Shown one piece after another: positions 1 to 14,216 of a stretch of DNA of 64,000 nucleotides (position 1 is its first letter; each line of letters starts with the position of its first letter). The stretch comes from Amoebidium appalachense (taxonomy: Eukaryota; Ichthyosporea): the NCBI GenBank assembly GCA_963693365.1, contig CAVNZM010000005.1, positions 12,896,001-12,960,000 of the forward strand, in the 5' to 3' direction. The position numbers and the translations under genes are program-made. The notes below the pieces were generated by a model that saw nothing but the letters and a program-made list of their open reading frames with translations, did not search any database and was not told the DNA's origin.

Positions 1-65
1 AAGGTGCCCCGCACAGCGCCCAATTCCCTGTTATGATGCAATGCTGACATGGTGGTGGGGCCCAG

Positions 66-179
66 GTGGATGCAGGGGATGTGGGTCGCTTCCACGCAGA
101 GTTCATGGGGCTGTACCGAAAGAACGCCAGCGGCCTCAAGAAAAGAGACAGGAAACGCAAGACCGCAAAGCAGGCATGA
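66..179 (+). CDS. SRP14: SRP14, signal recognition particle 14 kDa subunit (C-terminal exon only)
   Basis: The C-terminal 37 codons of SRP14. With SRP9 this protein binds the Alu domain of SRP RNA and delays elongation while the ribosome is targeted to the ER. The exon follows an acceptor ending CCCAG at 61-65 and stops at TGA 177-179. The peptide contains RFHAEFMGLYRKNASGLKKR followed by a basic RDRKRKTAK tail. This matches the last helix and lysine-rich end of the family, where animals have a KFQ..Y..LLRANMDGLKKRDKK pattern. The upstream exons lie outside the window. The tail ends right after the basic stretch and lacks the long alanine-rich extension of primate SRP14. The exact acceptor phase is inferred, because another AG lies within a few bases. 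Confidence 0.8.
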   Translation: MDAGDVGRFHAEFMGLYRKNASGLKKRDRKRKTAKQA

Positions 180-2280
<2,101 letters not shown>

Positions 2281-2281
2281 G

Positions 2282-2483
2282 ATCATGGGGGGTTTACGCT
2301 GTTTACTCGAGGCAAAGAGAACCAGTCTCAGGTATGGGGGGGGGGGGTTTGCTCGGAATATCCCCTCAGCGGTATATCATGATCACGTACATAGATGTCG
2401 GGTGGTGACTATATATCAGGGTTTACTTTCTCTACGAGACACCATAAAGACTACAAGGAGAAATCGATTAGTTGGGGTTCCCC

Positions 2484-2523
<40 letters not shown>

Positions 2524-2555
2524 GGGCTCCCCTCGGGACACTCGGTATCAGCTGG

Positions 2556-2570
<15 letters not shown>
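2282..2570 (+). repeat. Interspersed repeat family R1, copy 1 (left arm of inverted pair)
   Basis: This begins at a GGGGGGTTTACGCTGTTTAC motif, runs through an AGAGAACCAGTCTCAGGTATG segment split by a G-run, and ends with a T-run and GGTATCAGCTGGTTGTGTG before a (GT)n tract (2557-2630). The same ordered motifs recur in reverse at about 3060-3300 and, more diverged, at 56930-57050. It looks like a short non-coding interspersed element. No terminal repeats or target duplications could be defined. Confidence 0.65.
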
Positions 2571-2634
<64 letters not shown>

Positions 2635-3059
2635 TGCGCTATAATTTTGTAGTGATGTGTTTCTCAAGCCAATCAATACATCTAATAAACAGGTCGTAGT
2701 TACGCGTGTTTAGTATAAAATCAAGGATGTTGTAATTTACAGGTAGGCTATCTTTCTGGGTGTCTGTTGTGAATGTGACGTGTGTGTGTTGCGGTATTAT
2801 GTGGTCTATCAAACTACATTTGGCGATACATGACCGGTTAAACTGGTGTGTGTGTGTGTTGTTTGGGCATGCAAATGATGCCACCTTATACTTATTAGAT
2901 CTCCACTGTATAGCACGTGTACAGTAAAAGCGTGGTAATTGATCAATAATACCATCAGCTAGAGAATGAGATCATGATCAGGGCGGCGGCCAATTCTTGA
3001 ACTAAGTCTTGCGGCACTGCACATGTGACAACGTTACATGTGCCCCCGTGGGAATGATA

Positions 3060-3300
3060 TCACACACACAACCAGCTGATACCGAGTGTCCCAGGGGAGC
3101 CCGAAAAAAAAAAAAAAAAAAAGGGAAAAAAAACAAACGGGGAACCCCAACTAATTGATTTTTCTTAGGCTTTATAGGCTCGTATGTAGAGAAAGTAAAC
3201 CCTGATATATAATCATCATCACCCGGCCCGACGAGCAAAACCCCCCATACCTGAGACTGGTCTCTCTTTGCCTCGAGTAAACAGCGTAAACCCCATGAAT
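3060..3300 (-). repeat. Interspersed repeat family R1, copy 2 (right arm of inverted pair)
   Basis: This is the reverse complement of the 2282-2570 copy, with matching end motif (ACAACCAGCTGATACCGAGT), A-run, GGGGAACCCCAACTAATTGA, ACCTGAGACTGGT and GAGTAAACAGCGTAAACCCC. The two arms are separated by about 0.5 kb, so the pair could fold into a long hairpin. The arm lengths differ because their homopolymer runs differ. Confidence 0.65.
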
Positions 3301-6300
3301 GATATGTACATCTTATGGTAAGTAAGGTGGCACCCCTTAGGGCCCTTACTAGCATTAGCCACCGTTACTACTACTGTATAGACTACATAATACACGGCCA
3401 CAGCGCTAATATTAGATAGAACCACAAATCATACAGACAATCATATACACCAAGGAGCTATTTATCATAGGCTATGTACCTGAAAGATAAGAAAAAGGCC
3501 TTGCGAAGTTTCGACGGTGTACGGCTCCAAGCAAGAGGGACATCCAAGCAAGAGGGACAATTTTGTAATCATGTCATTTCAACCAACTCCAGCTTCGGAA
3601 AACCGAAACTTTGATGCATTTGCATGGACAGATGCATGTTGGACACGTGACTCATACGTGCATGTCACCGTCCACGCTCTTGAACGCGGACAAAAGCTAT
3701 GCAAATCCGGGCTTAAGAATCCACCACGAGGCTAAAACTTGCCGAGTCGGCTCAGCGCTTGGCTCAGCGGCCTAAAAAATGACCAGACTAAAATCTATTC
3801 ACAAGATGCTTTGTGTCGCACAAAGGGTTGATATCAAGTTATTGAAGCACTACGGTTAAAGAACTAACACTAATAGGGATACTATCTATTTTATTCTTTC
3901 TGTCTAAATGCACGCCAATATCAATCTTACGTTTTTAGGTACTTTTCGCATGCGCATGCGGCTGGAAAAGCCCACAAGCACGCCAACCAAATTTGGCTCT
4001 AATGGTCCCCCCTGATTAGATCCCTTGGTGTTTTGAGAGCCGCTTTGTCACAAATGTTAAAAATGCCAGCGTAATCACCGGTACAACTTTGTCAATTAAT
4101 CTTCTTTTAGAGTTGTAGCAGCACGGGCTGCTTTTTTCTTTCCAATTTTTTTTTTAATGCTTTATTCTTTTGGGGTCAAGCTCTTTAATCGCACCGAAAC
4201 TTCATCTCCTCTATCTTAGACTACGTAGCAAATAGTTCAAAATATTTACGAGTATCTCCCGAATATCATGATATAGATATCACCAAATCCCCCAATCATC
4301 TTGCAGCCCGGAAACATGGCTTCAAGGCACTTAAGCAACTGGTAGTAATATTAGATTTATATTGAGCTCTACTCAATTTGCACACAAATAATTTCTTGTT
4401 ACAAAATTTACGTTGGCCGTGAACCACAGGTTGATCAAGCGTGGCTGGCTAATTTAGGTGAAAACATTCCAAACTGTCTTTTGGAGCCTGACTGAGCCTG
4501 GCGTATGCATCGATCGGCTGCATTTTCTTGCGCGGCAGAATTTCGACTAACTAGGGAAGTTTTCAGCTGTTTGACTTCGGGGTCTTAACAGCTCAAAAAC
4601 CCATTTTATAGAGTATATAGTTTTGCGATTCAATTATGCATGTCGATTTTGGCTCTCAGAAAGCTTCATTGACCGACCGTTATTCAATGTGGGTAATAGA
4701 TTGCCTGCTGACTGCTGAAAAAATTATTCTAACAACAGGGCTAGAAATTACATTTTGGGATTACTGTATTCACTATTTTTGTCCAGAGATATTTACTTCC
4801 TAATATCTATCCGATATATGTATACCTATCCGGCGCCCGGGGTGCCTTCGGCCCCCCGGACCCCCCATATGATTCATTGCCAATATCATAACCTTGCGTT
4901 TATATTACTATACATTTAAGATTTCCTGTCGGTTATTCCCAACAATTATGTGTGCCTTTTGTTTAAGGGCGATTTAATGTGTTGACTGCTCCTTTCGAGT
5001 CTCAGCCATCTGCTGATCATGAACCATTGTATATCTCTAGAAATTGGAGGATTGAATGCAAAACAAAATACAACGAGCCCAGAAAGCAGAGTAAATTGGA
5101 TATTAAGTGGATTTTTTTCCTGCCTTTTTCCATATGCTTTGTCCGGATCCGGCAAAGGACTGGTCATCAATAAAACCGAGTCAAAAGAAGAAAAGACTGG
5201 TACCCATGAGATATAATGAGGTATGTATGTAGATAACTTTTTTCGTGATTGCAGGTTTCCAGTGTTTTCCTGGAAAAAATCGGAAAAATTGAGAGCTCCA
5301 ACTTTGGGCAGTTGGGCCGGGGGGGGGGGGGGGGGGGGGGGGAGGGAGGGAAGAGGGGGGAGGGGGGAGGGCACTATTCTTTTTATTTACTTCCCCAACC
5401 TCCAACGCAGGTGGAACTAACTCGCAGGCTTTACTGGTACTTTTTGAAAATCAGCGGTATATTTACTTCCGAAAACAGTGTAATTTACTGCCCTGTCTAA
5501 TTAGAAGAAGTTCGTCATCATCAGACACCCCCACGCTAGGGGGAGAACGAATGTTTTTACGGAGCGCCTCCAACGGGAGCAACGGCGTGATTTTATAAAA
5601 TGTGCCTGGTGGACGATGCTCAATGATCATCCATTTAAATTTGTAAGGCATGCGGGATTTCTTGTCATGCAGATTACAGAAGCAACTTACTTGTCGCATA
5701 AAATAAAAAAAATACCCCTAAAAGAGAGTCTTTTCCAAGCTTATGCGAGCTCGAGGGTGAGCCGCAGGGTATTTATGTTGCACCATTCATTGGGGGAAAT
5801 ATAGAAGCCAAAATTAGGGGGGCCGCTCTATGAGGATATCGATGACCAAAGTGCCTGTGTCAAAGGCCGCTTTACAGCATGGTTGATTGCTATACATTTC
5901 TTTGTATATGTATAGCATCCTGGCCCGGACGGATGGACGGAGATGATATGACATGGCACGTGTACAACCATGACAGACATATTAATTATCGAATCCATTG
6001 ACGCAGTTTTATGCTTGGCATGGGTTTTTTTTTTCAGAAATTAGAAAACTAGTTCCATCTCATAAATCAGTTCACAAGGTACGCGACCGCGATCACCTCC
6101 CCAAACGTACCAACCGCCGATCGCGATCATCCCGGATTCGCGGCTTCGAAGATCGGCGGCGCCGGCCGGCCGCTGCACCGTGTGTTATAACTTATGTGAC
6201 CCCGCGAAGACGATAGGCGGCACGTGCGTGTCACTTTGCCGTCTACGGAGAGACATGTTGTAAAACCAATTTCCTTCAACACCAAAAATAAGGGGTATAA

Positions 6301-7676
6301 TGGTCAAAAGAATATGAAGAAAGATCTCACGTCGAGTATCGCTAAAGCCTAGGCAGGGGCCTGGTGTACGTACCGCCACGCGCGGCCAGTACATTGAATC
6401 TGGGCGTACGTTGTAAAGCACGGCCGCAGTAGAAACCAAACCGCGTCCCATTTGATCAACGTCTCGATGCCGCCTTTTGGCAAAACCGTAAAGGTAGACT
6501 AGTGGGAGTGTAATTTTTGTGTCTAATAATCTGATTGAGAAATGATATAAAAAAAATAATAATAAAAACGCGCATATATATGCATATATTTATTATTATT
6601 CGGAAGCATATATGCAGTACGCCCAAGCTGTGCGTTACACGAAGGGATGTCCCGAGACCTTTTTCCGAAAGCCTGGGCGTAGGTATGCTTGATTCCGTGC
6701 CCAATCAGAATGGCCGTGTGAACTACTGATGCTGTCTGATTGGCCAGCTCCTGCTAGGTAGATCGTAGCTACAGCAGAGCAACCCCCATGCCTTCCGATG
6801 ACTGGCGCGCCAAGGCCTCCATAGTGAAAAAGTTACCTTTTATACGCATATATCTTTTTTGGTGTGTTTATATCTATTTTTATTTTGTTTACTATGAGCG
6901 ATCATCAAGGGGTGGCGTGGTTGAACTAAGTAATTCATCTCGGCCATTACCTAAGTTACTCATCAATTAGTAATTTTGGGCGGCGGCGGCTCATTGATGA
7001 GTGATATTGATGGCAGCGGCTCACTCAGGGCGGTCAAAAGGTGGACCAAAAGCTGCCGGCCCTGGAGCATCATGGTATCGCAGAGCAGAAAAATACTTCA
7101 AAACACCAGAAAGAAAAAGTTTTTTTATGCGCTTTGGTAACCATATATATTTCCTTTCTTCATAGAAACTTTCAGCACTATAGGATTTTTTTGAAGGTAC
7201 AAAACCCTTGTCCGTTGGTGAGCGATGATGAGTAATTTAGTAAGTTACTAATTGGGTGATATTCCAAAAATTCCCGGGATACGAGATGAGTAGTGTAAGT
7301 TACTTATCCGGCATTGGGGCTAATGGGCAGCTTGCCAGAAGTAGATTGCGACCTCCGACCTTCCCGGGCCGTGCTCTGCAGCTGAGTACTCGGCAACGAA
7401 AAGAAAGCGAGTCCAGTGTTTGTTAGTTGGTTTATGCAGTGACACTGACGCATCTCACATGCGGCACACAGAGTTTTTAGAATTTTGAGTTTTTTTGTGC
7501 ACAACGTTTAGGCGTTAGTAAGTGACGGAAGCAATCGGCAACAGCTTATTAATAACGCATTGAAAACCGTTTCTCAAAGTTTGAGGGCAAAAGCTTGTTG
7601 AAGGTGGGTCACAAAAACGTTTCAGGTGCTTGTCTGGGGATAGTGATTTTGTGACTAGGCTACAGATAAGTGAAAG
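3301..7676. other. Gene-poor interval upstream of the WOPR gene
   Basis: Unlike most of the window this is ordinary mixed-composition DNA with few microsatellites (one G-run near 5320-5342). No open frame has recognisable protein features. A CCAATCAG at about 6701-6708 and a CTGATTGG near 6736-6743 face each other and could be promoter elements of the gene starting at 7677, which would then have a long 5' UTR. No RNA gene was recognised. Confidence 0.6.
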
Positions 7677-9136
7677 ATGGCTTGGCGTAAGCGCAGAGGG
7701 GACTTGCAGTCACAGCATTCCAGTGGGGAGAGTGAGTTGGAGCGCCAGACATCCTCTGCCCAGCCGAGCTTTTATGGCTATGTGCGCGACGCAGACGATG
7801 CCCACTTTGTGTTCGAGTCGGCCCGCCTGGGCCAGTGCCGCATCATTCGTGAGCGGCTCAACCACAGGCGTGACCACATAGCGGCCGGGCACGGCTACGT
7901 GTACGACGAGGAGAACAGCAACATACAGCGCTGGACGGACGGCTACAACTGGAGCAACAGCTACCACCCGGGGGGCAAGGTGCTCATCTACAAGCAGGTC
8001 GACGTGGTGTCCTCCAACGGCCGCACGGTGAAGATTGAGCTGCCCAACGGGCTCAGGAAGAAGACCATAGCCGACCCGTGTGGACCGTACCGCATAGTGT
8101 GCTACTATTATGATGCTGACGAGTATGTGCAGCAGCCCGTGCGGTTGGTGCCGCCCGACGCAAACGACATAGCCGAGGCACGTGCTGCCGACAGTGCCCA
8201 GCGCACAGACAGGGCCATAGCCCGCCTGCAGGAGAAGCAGCGCCCCCGCCAGCGCCAGCAGTCCACCCCCGACCACACCAGCCCACACTCACCGCAGAGT
8301 GACCCTGGGCGCTACGGGGACCTAGCCGACTACGAGAGCCGCGGCAGCCTCAAGCGCTATGCAGCCTCAAGCCTGGACGACCGCCTGTGGGAGGCCCTGC
8401 CCGGCCCGACCAAGAGGGTGCGCAGCAACCCCCAGCCCAGCGATGAGCTGCGCTACAGTGCAGGCGGCAGCCCCACGAGGGTGGCCTACCAGCAGCGCAG
8501 CAGCGAGCACGACGGCAGCTGGAGCCAGCAGCCATACAGGCGCCTGGTCAGTGAGCCGGCAGACAGCAGCATTTTCCCTCACAGTAGCCGGGCCAGCACC
8601 TGGCGCCCAGCAGGCTGGGCCGAGAGGTGGACAGCCAGTGGCAGCGCGGGGCAGCAGACAGGGACTGGGCCTTTGGCTCGTATGCTGCCCGCCCAGCAGG
8701 GCCACCCACCAGCACACAAGGCCACCAGTGGCCTCCTGCCCACGAGCAGCCGCCGTCCAGGCCACCCACCCTGTCACGGCCCAACAGCTACCACAGCGAC
8801 CTGGGTGACACCCACCGCACAGCAACGGGGTTCCCCCAGCGAACACAGTCCACCCCACGGGACACAAGCTTACGCCACATGCTGCCCTACACCGACACAT
8901 ACCGTGACAGCACACAGCCACAGCCCCCACAGCGAGGTGAGGGGGAGCTTGTGCAAGCGGCCCTGCGGGCCACGTATAACTCCCTGCCGGCACGGCCACA
9001 GGCACAGTTTAGCGACGACAGGGTCTATGCAGCACCCTACCACATGGACCGCTCAATGGATGACGACAGGAAGTACCGCACACCACTGCCTGTCTCGGCA
9101 GGACTGGTACTAGCCTTTGATTGCAATTGGCTATAG
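7677..9136 (+). CDS. WOPR-domain (Gti1/Pac2 family) transcriptional regulator, with a frame break
   Basis: A DNA-binding regulator of the WOPR family, which includes Wor1, Ryp1, Gti1 and Pac2 and controls morphological and developmental switches in fungi. The first WOPR half spans about residues 32-109: FYGYVRDADDAHFVFESARL, then GYVYDEENSNIQRWTDGYNW and GKVLIYKQ. The second half spans about 121-146 (LPNGLRKKT...PYRIVCYYYD). The rest is Gln/Pro/Ser-rich and probably disordered. The frame used from 7677 stays open to 9113, but beyond about 8590 the more protein-like frame is another one (HSDLGDTHRTATGFPQ and so on, to TAG at 9136). Removing 8547-8587 (GTCAGT...CAGTAG, 41 nt) would join them and give about 472 aa. 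A one-base assembly error is equally possible. The start ATG follows in-frame AAG and precedes the domain by 31 residues. Confidence 0.85.
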
Positions 9137-9498
9137 CTAGTGCGGCATTATCATATTACTTCATAGATGCACGAAGGTCATAGCATATTGCGTTAGAGTA
9201 GGGAACTAGTGTGGCTATCCAATGTCTTTGTTTCAGTGTAGCCTACATAATAGGCGTTGCTCAATGATCTCCGGGTGAAACAATTGGAAGAAAAATTTTC
9301 ATTTGTGTATAGTGATAGTCATTGTAGGTAGTACTCAAGGCCCACGGTTTTAATTTCGAATGACTGATCAGTCACCTGATCATATAATCATTATATTCGT
9401 AAGCTTTTAGTTTTATATTACCTGTAATTATTGCTTAGAACCCTTCAAGAAATTTCAAACACAGGCGGCTCTCAGATATTAGCCTAGCTCTAACATCT

Positions 9499-9504
9499 AA
9501 TAAA
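9499..9504 (+). promoter_or_regulatory. Candidate AATAAA polyadenylation signal of the WOPR gene
   Basis: AATAAA lies 363 bp after the second-frame stop; another copy lies at 9572-9577. The 9137-9498 stretch has no other gene and fits a 3' UTR. Confidence 0.45.
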
Positions 9505-9579
9505 CGTTCTCAGCGGCAAACAAACCTCTGAGAACAAGTTGAAGTAATACGGCCCGGCTGACATGCCAGCCAATAAAAA

Positions 9580-10510
9580 GACACATACTAGATTGTGGGC
9601 GCGGTGGCCAGAGTCGCCGAGAACGGTGGATGAATCATTGCCTAGGCCTGTTGGCTGGCGGCAGTTCACGGTGTCCTGCATGCACACGTCTAGCGGTTCA
9701 GGTCGAGCGCCTCCGGAGTCCGACGGTCAAGTAACCGTCGGCCTCACTGAGCCCCTTCCCCCCGAAGTTCCCCCCCTCCGACCCAACTTGAAGTCCGGCG
9801 GGTCGGGGACACACACACACGTGCACATTAGACACAGAGAACAGTGTCACATGCACTACACACGCACACGGTGTCACCGTGACGCACGCACACATGCACT
9901 CACGCACGCACACGGCACGCACACACTCTGACACGTACACAAGCACGCACACAAATGTGACACACACGTGCCACCGTCACTGATATCGATACCGGGACCA
10001 AGGCAGGCAACGGCAGACACACATCATCATGGCATACACTACATGCAGCCTATTAGTCACACACACACACAGGCACACACCGTGGCACACACAATTTGAT
10101 TGCACACACACACAGTCACACACACACACACACCGTGCACACACACACACAGACCGGGCGTGGCAGTTGCGTGCCGCTGAAGGCTCACCATCCGCCCCAC
10201 ACGGTGCACCCGGTGGCCGCTACTAGTCCCCGGAAACTTGAAAGCATCCTGCATATCACAGTGTGCTCGCGCCGTTGACAATGTCACGTGGCACCGCTTG
10301 CGGCAGTGAAGGAAGTTCTGGAAGTTACTGTTCCCACTGACATCGACCAGGGACTTCCATCAGCGACCGTTCTCCCGGATTGCAATTGCAGTGATACCGT
10401 GTGCACTGTCGTGGGTCCAGCCGCTGCACCGCGGCCGGGCCCCCCCATATGATTCCGGAGTCACCGTCAGTCGGGAGTACGTATACTGAGTGGCTGTCCG
10501 CTGTTCATTT

Positions 10511-10572
<62 letters not shown>

Positions 10573-11968
10573 TACTAGTAGGCAGGTGGGTAAAGGGGGG
10601 AGAGAGTGGGAAAGGCTTCAGAGTTCAAGTCACAGCTGTTGCGTCACCCGGGCACACACACGTTTTTCAATGATACTCAGATGAGCTCCCCTCCCCCTCC
10701 TCCCTGAGGCTCCCCCCCCCCCCCCCCCCCCCCTTTTCTTTGTGGGCCCGAGTCTTCGGGGCCCACCCCACTGAGTGTTCCGGAACCGTTATATTTGGCA
10801 CGCACGCTATTAGTAGCAGTGGCACAGTGTCTGGCCGGCCATGGCACTGTCCTTTACCACCGTCCTACCGGCAGTACTACTGTAGTCACTAGCGGCGTCG
10901 CCCATCAACCGTTTCAAAGTAAACAGGCCTAGACGCGGCACCTGTACATCTCGAGGTCCTCCACAGCAACTTACCAGTAGTAATATCACTGATGACGGTC
11001 ACCGTGAGTCAACTGGCCACACAAGGTCCCTGGCACGCACACACGCGTGCGTCACGGCATGATGGACAAGTGAAGTTCACCCGCAGCCGGCGGGGACGTC
11101 GACAGCTGTACTACGGTACACGGGTGGTTCACTAATAAGATAATAGGCTAGTAAGATTCTACCGGCCCAAGTACGGGAGTCTGATTTTAGGAATAAACTT
11201 AAATTAGAGTCTACCAAGGCTGGGCCCCGGGAGTGGGGGGGGGGGGGGGAGGCTGTGAATTTATGGTAAGGACGGTGGCTTTCCGGGATGCCGCAAGCTG
11301 TAAGAGCTTCAGTGTCTATGGCATCATGATAATGGTTTTCTAATTTAGCTTCCGAAGTACCTGGTCAAAAGAGCAGCACACTGTCCTGAGTTTTCTTAGT
11401 TAAGGCTTGTATAAAGAACTTCATACAAGGTGAAAGAAAATACTGTGCGTGTGTTTGCCAATGTCACACACGGTGTCTGAGGCTGTGCGTGTGTCCGGTG
11501 GGTAAACTCTTCAGTGGGCCCGGTTCTAGCGAGTGTATGCACTGCCTGGTTGTTCGTGCTGGCACGCCGTGTGCGTGCGTGTGTGCGACTGCGTGCGTGC
11601 GTGCCAGTGTGTGTGCGTTTGCGTGCGTGCGTGCGTGCAGTGCGCCACAGCCCGTGAGTGAGTGCGTGCGTGCGTGCGTGCGTGTACGCGCACAAGGCGC
11701 GCGCGCACGTGTGTGTGTGTGTGTGGGCGACGTGTACTAGTGTGCGCGTCACAGTGTCATAGTATGTGTGTCACGGTCTTATGTGTGTGCGCCCACATGC
11801 ACGGTTTGAAACAAAAAACTGAACAGCTCGAATTTCAAACCAATAAAAAACACCGTTGAAGCCCGGCAACCTTTAACTTTATATGATGCACACTGAGAAG
11901 CAGTGCAGGCACTACAGCCTGGTATAGCACACTGCGCCCTCTCGATGCCCCCGGCCCCCCCCCCCCCT
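9580..11968. other. Non-coding CA/GT-rich interval with recurring CACCGT/ACGGTG motifs
   Basis: No gene was recognised. The sequence alternates CA-rich (9810-10150) and GT-rich (11570-11730) tracts, with a long G-run near 10521-10569 and a C-run near 10712-10732. The short motif CACCGT or its complement appears repeatedly, for example near 9869, 9969, 10469 and 11000, often inside GTCACCGTGAC-like dyads. Long open frames here are Thr/His or Cys/Val artefacts of the repeats. Confidence 0.6.
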
Positions 11969-12093
11969 GTTGGAGTGCAGACTTACGCTCACTCCACAAT
12001 ATGTGTATGTTAGCTTTACAATTGGTTCCGTGTACACAGACACACGCTGACACTCGATCACCACATGCACATCTGCATAGTTGAGGAATGTTG

Positions 12094-12219
12094 CCAATTG
12101 TGTTTTGACTGCAAACGATTGGTTCACTGGTCCCAGAGATCTCTAAATGAAAGTAACCAATCCGATTAGCACCTGGCATCCGGATTACATTCCAGACTGC
12201 TGCCCCACGGGTATATAAG
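12094..12219 (+). promoter_or_regulatory. Promoter-like segment of array unit 1 (CCAAT boxes plus TATA)
   Basis: CCAAT at 12094-12098, ATTGG at 12118-12122, CCAAT at 12157-12161 and TATATAAG at 12212-12219. Box order and spacing fit an NF-Y plus TBP promoter reading rightwards, and ATG-containing 13-bp repeats start about 20 bp after the TATA box. Confidence 0.55.
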
Positions 12220-12831
12220 CCACGTCTCTGCCAGGTGCAGACATGGAGTTCAGTCATGGAGTTCAGTCATGGAGTTCAGTCATGGAGTTCAGTCATGGAG
12301 TTCAGTCATGGAGTTAACACACTGAAAGCAGTAAAAAACGGGTCAGCGCCCAAGCGCGCCACGACGACCCTAGTCACAGCGGACTCTACTTCCAACAGGG
12401 TTATGGGCCCAGACACGACACCGCGGCCTCTAACTTCACGTCCCCTACGACGCCTTGAACGGAGGAGCCAGAAACCGACTTCTAGGCTGTACCCTACACC
12501 CGCGAGCGTATTTCCGTGAAGTAGAGACTTTCGCTTCCACAAACTCCATCCGCAGCAGCCTGCGACATCAATGTGAACGTCAAGTATTCCACTTCATTGG
12601 CGGGGCACGCACCACAGTGGAATGCACACCCCGGTCTACCCTGCAAGCAGCCACACTCACTCTCTCTTCTCTAGTGGTGTGTACACTTCTCCAATTGGGT
12701 AGGGGTGTTGGAGTGCAGACTTACGCTCACTCCACAATATGTGTATGTTAGCTTTACAATTGGTTCCGTGTACACAGACACACGCTGACACTCGATCACC
12801 ACATGCACATCTGCATAGTTGAGGAATGTTG

Positions 12832-12957
12832 CCAATTGTGTTTTGACTGCAAACGATTGGTTCACTGGTCCCAGAGATCTCTAAATGAAAGTAACCAATC
12901 CGATTAGCGCCTGGCATCCGGATTACATTCCAGACTGCTGCCCCACGGGTATATAAG
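12832..12957 (+). promoter_or_regulatory. Promoter-like segment of array unit 2
   Basis: The same CCAAT/ATTGG/CCAAT set as unit 1, with TATATAAG at 12950-12957, exactly 738 bp after the unit 1 TATA box. Confidence 0.55.
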
Positions 12958-13533
12958 CCACGGCTCTGCCAGGTGCAGACATGGAGTTAAGTCATGGAGT
13001 TCAGTCATGGAGTTTAGTCATGGAGTTCAGACATGGAGTTCAGTCATGGAGTTCAGTCATGGAGTTCAGTCATGGAGTTCAGTCATGGAGTTCAGTCATG
13101 GAGTTAACACACTGAAAGCAGTAAAAAACGGGTCAGCGCCCAAGCGCGCCACGACGACCCTAGTCACAGCGGACTCTACTTCCAACAGGGTTATGGGCCC
13201 AGACACGACACCGCGGCCTCTAACTTCATTAGAGACTTTCGCTTCCACAAACTCCATCCGCAGCAGCCTGCGACATCAACGTCAAGTATTCCACTTCATT
13301 GGCGGGGCACGCACCACAGTGGAATGCACACCCCGGTCTACCCTGCAAGCAGCCACACTCACTCTCTCTTCTCTAGTGGTGTGTACACTTCTCCAATTGG
13401 GTAGGGGTGTTGGAGTGCAGACTTACGCTCACTCCACAATATGTGTATGTTAGCTTTACAATTGGTTCCGTGTACACAGACACACGCTGACACTCGATCA
13501 CCACATGCACATCTGCATAGTTGAGGAATGTTG

Positions 13534-13659
13534 CCAATTGTGTTTTGACTGCAAACGATTGGTTCACTGGTCCCAGAGATCTCTAAATGAAAGTAACCAA
13601 TCCGATTAGCACCTGGCATCCGGATTACATTCCAGACTGCTGCCCCACGGGTATATAAG
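13534..13659 (+). promoter_or_regulatory. Promoter-like segment of array unit 3
   Basis: The same box set, with TATATAAG at 13652-13659, 702 bp after unit 2. The downstream part of this unit is truncated after about 175 bp. Confidence 0.5.
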
Positions 13660-13834
13660 CCACGTCTCTGCCAGGTGCAGACATGGAGTTCAGTCATGGA
13701 GTTCAGTCATGGAGTTCAGTCATGGAGTTCAGTCATGGAGTTCAGTCATGGAGTTAACACACTGAAAGCAGTAAAAAACGGGTCAGCGCCCAAGCGCGCC
13801 ACGACGACCCTAGTCACAGCGGACTCTACTTCCA

Positions 13835-14181
13835 CCCCCCCCCCCCCCCCCCCCCCCCCCCGGGGGGGGGGGGGGGGGGGGGGGCAAGATAATGATTCAG
13901 AACCCTACAGGCTTAGAAACCTTTAGATTCTAGACTCTACCCCCGTTTTACCTGTCATCTTATTAGTAAACCACCCCCTCCTCCCCCGGCCCCAAAAATG
14001 TGTGTCACACGTGCATTGTCAAAGTTTGCCCAAGGAGCACAGCGATGGTGGGTCACCGGGGTGGGGGATAGCCAGTGGGTGTGGGTGCACGTGGGTGGGT
14101 GGCCGGTGAGGGGGGTTTTCTCGAGCGTTTCCGGAGGGGGGAGCTCGAGGCGCGGGGGCAGGGCGGGGGGCCCCCGCAGGG

Positions 14182-14216
<35 letters not shown>

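Larger units (their letters stand above)
11969..13834 (+). repeat. Three-unit tandem array of about 0.7-kb promoter-bearing units
   Basis: Unit 1 spans 11969-12706 (738 bp), unit 2 12707-13408 (702 bp), and unit 3 starts at 13409 and is cut off at about 13834 by a poly-C/poly-G junction. Each unit begins GTTGGAGTGCAGACTTACGC and carries three CCAAT-type boxes, then a TATATAAG box. A block of 13-bp repeats (core CAGTCATGGAGTT; 6, 10 and 6 copies) and a more variable tail follow. Unit 2 lacks roughly 80 bp found in unit 1 near 12440-12520. The near-identity of the units implies recent duplication or homogenisation. No known RNA or protein was recognised in the transcribed part. Confidence 0.85.

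Noticed and set aside
7710-9005. Long minus-strand frames opposite the WOPR gene
   Set aside because: Antisense shadows of a GC-rich coding region; the WOPR domain fixes the coding strand.
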